Position numbers and translations under genes: made by a program. DNA of 15,690 nucleotides from Spirochaetaceae bacterium (lineage in GTDB: Bacteria; Spirochaetota; Spirochaetia; DSM-2461): assembly GCA_003246505.1 (NCBI GenBank), contig QKAI01000013.1, positions 1-15,690 on the forward strand, read 5' to 3'. The notes under the pieces were generated by a model. It searched no databases. It was not told the DNA's origin and was given only the letters and a program-made list of their open reading frames with translations. Below, in pieces: positions 13,992 through 15,690 of this stretch (within the stretch, counting starts at the first letter, position 1; each line of letters starts with the position of its first letter).

Positions 13992-15690
13992 ATGGACAGT
14001 GCCAAACGGTTTCTCATACTCCTGGTAGACGACAGCACGGAGAATCTTGACTTCCTGAACGGGGCCCTTCACAGGGATTACGATGTCCTTATCGCCCGGG
14101 ACGGAAGTCAGGCTCTCAAAGTTGTCTCCCGCCTGACTCCCGATCTTATCCTCCTGGATATTGTCATGCCCAAGATGGACGGCTACGAGGTATGCACCCA
14201 GCTCAAGAGCCATCCCGCCACGGCGAACATCCCCGTCATCTTCCTGACCGGCCTGGCCAATCAGCTTGACAAGAGCCGGGGTTTCAATCTGGGCGCCGTG
14301 GACTATATCACCAAGCCCTTCAACATCGTGGAAGTCAAGGCCCGGGTCAAGAACCAGCTCCTCATCAACCAAGCCAGGCTCCTGCTCGAATTGCAGAACC
14401 GCCAGCTCGAATCGGAGGTTTCCGAGCGGAAAAAGCAGCTTGACCAGGCCCGGGAGAATCTGGAGGCCACGGAGGATAAGTTCCGCATACTGTTCCGGCG
14501 GAGCGTGAACGCCATCGCCTTCTGCAAACCCCTTCTGGACGGGCAGAAAAGGCTCATCGACTTCACCTACCAGGACGTGAACGGCAACTTCGAGAAAATG
14601 GTGGGCATGAAGCGGGAAGATCTTATCGGCAAGCGGGAGACCGAGCTCTTCCAGAACATCACCCCCCTCTGGCTGGAAACCCTGCGGGAAACGGTCCACG
14701 AAAACGAGGACACCCTCTTCGAACTCTACCATCCGGGCATAGACAAATACGTGCTCGGGTCCTCCTTCAACATCTCCCACGACGGGAACTCCTTCGCCAT
14801 CGTACTTAACGACATTACCGAACGGACCCTTTACCAGAACCAGCTCATCAAGGCCAAGGAGCAGGCCGAAGAGAGCAACCGGCTCAAATCGGCCTTTCTT
14901 ACCAACATCTCCCATGAGATCAGAACCCCCCTGAACGGCATCATCGGCTTCTCCCAGCTCATGAAGCAGGAGAACATCACCTCCACGACCAAGGAACATT
15001 ACATAAAGATCATAGAGAAATGCTCCCGAAACCTGGTTTCCGTCATCGACGAGATCATCGAGTTCTCCCACATAGAGAGCAGCAGCTACGAAATGAATTA
15101 CACCCCCATCAATCTGAACCGATTTCTGGAAAACCGATTGGCCTCCCTGAGGGAGGAGAGGGACCGCACGGGCAAGGGGGAGGTGGATATCCTCTCCCAG
15201 TTCGCCTATGCCGACGGGGAGGACCAGATTGTCACCGACAGGGACAGGCTTAAGAAGGTTATGGACAATCTCCTGAGCAACGCCCTGAAATTCACCGACC
15301 GGGGGCTCATCAAGGCGGGATACCGGATAAACAAGAAAAAGAAAACCCTCACCCTTTTCGTGCGTGATACGGGTCGCGGGATCAGCCCCCAGAAGAAGCA
15401 GATTATCTTCCAGAGCTTCCGCCAGGTGGAGGAGGGTTACTCCCGGGAGTACGGCGGCATAGGCCTGGGACTGGCCATCAGCAAGAAGATTGTAGGCCAG
15501 CTGGGGGGTGACATAGACGTCTTCTCCCGCCCCGGTAAGGGCTCTACCTTCACCATCACCCTCCCCTATCGCCACGATGCGGTAGAGGAGGACCGGGAGA
15601 TGTCCACCCTTATCGATGCCAGCGGCATCCTCCGCAACAAGTGGGCCCTCATTCTGGACAGGAACAAATTTTCCCGGGAGACCCTGGTCC
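13992..15690 (+). CDS. Hybrid sensor kinase: receiver-PAS-HisKA-HATPase, probably plus a second receiver (3' end outside window)
   Basis: The frame stays open from the ATG at 13992 to the window end (566 codons), so the gene is partial. There is no signal peptide or membrane helix, so it is cytoplasmic. An N-terminal receiver (about 6-123) has the acidic pair D13-D14, phospho-acceptor D56 (ILLDIVMPKMDG), T86 and K108 (TKPF), all intact. A coiled coil (about 124-165) leads to a PAS-like domain (about 163-282). The kinase core follows: H308 in NISHEIRTPLNG, N-box NLLSNALKF (426-434), G1 DTGRGI (459-464) and G2 GGIGLGLA (488-495). The last residues, KWALILDRNKFSRETL (550-565), resemble the start of another receiver, with D-R in place of the usual acidic pair. 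GGGAG lies only 2 nt before the ATG, too close for a normal ribosome binding site; a strong promoter ends 9 nt upstream. The protein probably feeds a phosphorelay; its partners are not in the window. Confidence 0.92.
   Translation, partial: MDSAKRFLILLVDDSTENLDFLNGALHRDYDVLIARDGSQALKVVSRLTPDLILLDIVMPKMDGYEVCTQLKSHPATANIPVIFLTGLANQLDKSRGFNLGAVDYITKPFNIVEVKARVKNQLLINQARLLLELQNRQLESEVSERKKQLDQARENLEATEDKFRILFRRSVNAIAFCKPLLDGQKRLIDFTYQDVNGNFEKMVGMKREDLIGKRETELFQNITPLWLETLRETVHENEDTLFELYHPGIDKYVLGSSFNISHDGNSFAIVLNDITERTLYQNQLIKAKEQAEESNRLKSAFLTNISHEIRTPLNGIIGFSQLMKQENITSTTKEHYIKIIEKCSRNLVSVIDEIIEFSHIESSSYEMNYTPINLNRFLENRLASLREERDRTGKGEVDILSQFAYADGEDQIVTDRDRLKKVMDNLLSNALKFTDRGLIKAGYRINKKKKTLTLFVRDTGRGISPQKKQIIFQSFRQVEEGYSREYGGIGLGLAISKKIVGQLGGDIDVFSRPGKGSTFTITLPYRHDAVEEDREMSTLIDASGILRNKWALILDRNKFSRETLV

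Noticed and set aside
13896..15575. A 559-codon minus-strand frame opposite the hybrid kinase
   Set aside because: The plus-strand frame encodes intact receiver and kinase motifs over the same bases; the minus-strand product has no recognisable motif and the repetitive composition of a shadow frame.
1..15690. CRISPR arrays, tRNA or rRNA genes, insertion sequences, integrase or phage genes
   Set aside because: No repeat-spacer pattern, cloverleaf, terminal inverted repeats flanking a transposase, or phage-like protein was seen on either strand; all genes are chromosomal-type and share similar GC-rich codon use.

Overview
The window is a densely packed, GC-rich bacterial chromosome segment. 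It holds eight complete protein genes and one gene cut by the right edge. I see no rRNA, tRNA, CRISPR array, insertion sequence or phage gene. A very large protein combining 2-hydroxyacyl-CoA dehydratase activator domains with dehydratase-like domains points to an anaerobe. Signal-transduction proteins (a Cache-type sensor kinase, a receiver-PAS-kinase hybrid and a pseudo-receiver) sit beside mfd and metK, and the AT-rich intergenic gaps are short. Together these would fit an environmental anaerobic spirochaete or a similar lineage. That placement is a guess from protein style, not something the sequence proves.

Layout. Positions 1-122 look like a divergent promoter region: one promoter fires leftwards out of the window, the other drives a GNAT acetyltransferase (123-554) and a SAM-dependent methyltransferase (572-1192). 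The methyltransferase ends tail to tail with, and overlaps by 23 bp, the minus-strand 1464-residue activase/dehydratase fusion (5564-1170). A 106-bp divergent gap separates that gene from a plus-strand sensor histidine kinase (5671-7650). The kinase in turn overlaps by 32 bp, tail to tail, the minus-strand mfd (11020-7619). A 49-bp divergent gap follows, then a plus-strand run to the right edge: an exported protein of unknown function (11070-12026), a degenerate receiver-domain protein (12037-12711), metK (12808-13971) and a hybrid sensor kinase (13992 to beyond the window).

How the genes relate. GNAT and methyltransferase look like a two-gene operon with no obvious shared substrate. The exported protein and pseudo-receiver are 10 bp apart and almost certainly co-transcribed. 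metK has its own strong ribosome binding site. The hybrid kinase starts 20 bp after metK but appears to have a promoter inside the end of metK. No classical DNA-binding response regulator is present, so both kinases are orphans here.

The most interesting observations are two. (1) Well-spaced sigma70-type promoters place the -10 box only 6-9 nt before the start codon of three genes (GNAT, activase fusion, hybrid kinase), which predicts leaderless or near-leaderless mRNAs. (2) The activase fusion looks like a single-chain version of a multi-subunit system: two activator ATPase modules, each with the two cysteines expected to hold a shared [4Fe-4S] cluster at identical 39-residue spacing, followed by two dehydratase-like modules that also look like a tandem duplication. 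No wholly new system is proven; the exported protein/pseudo-receiver pair is the best candidate for undescribed biology.
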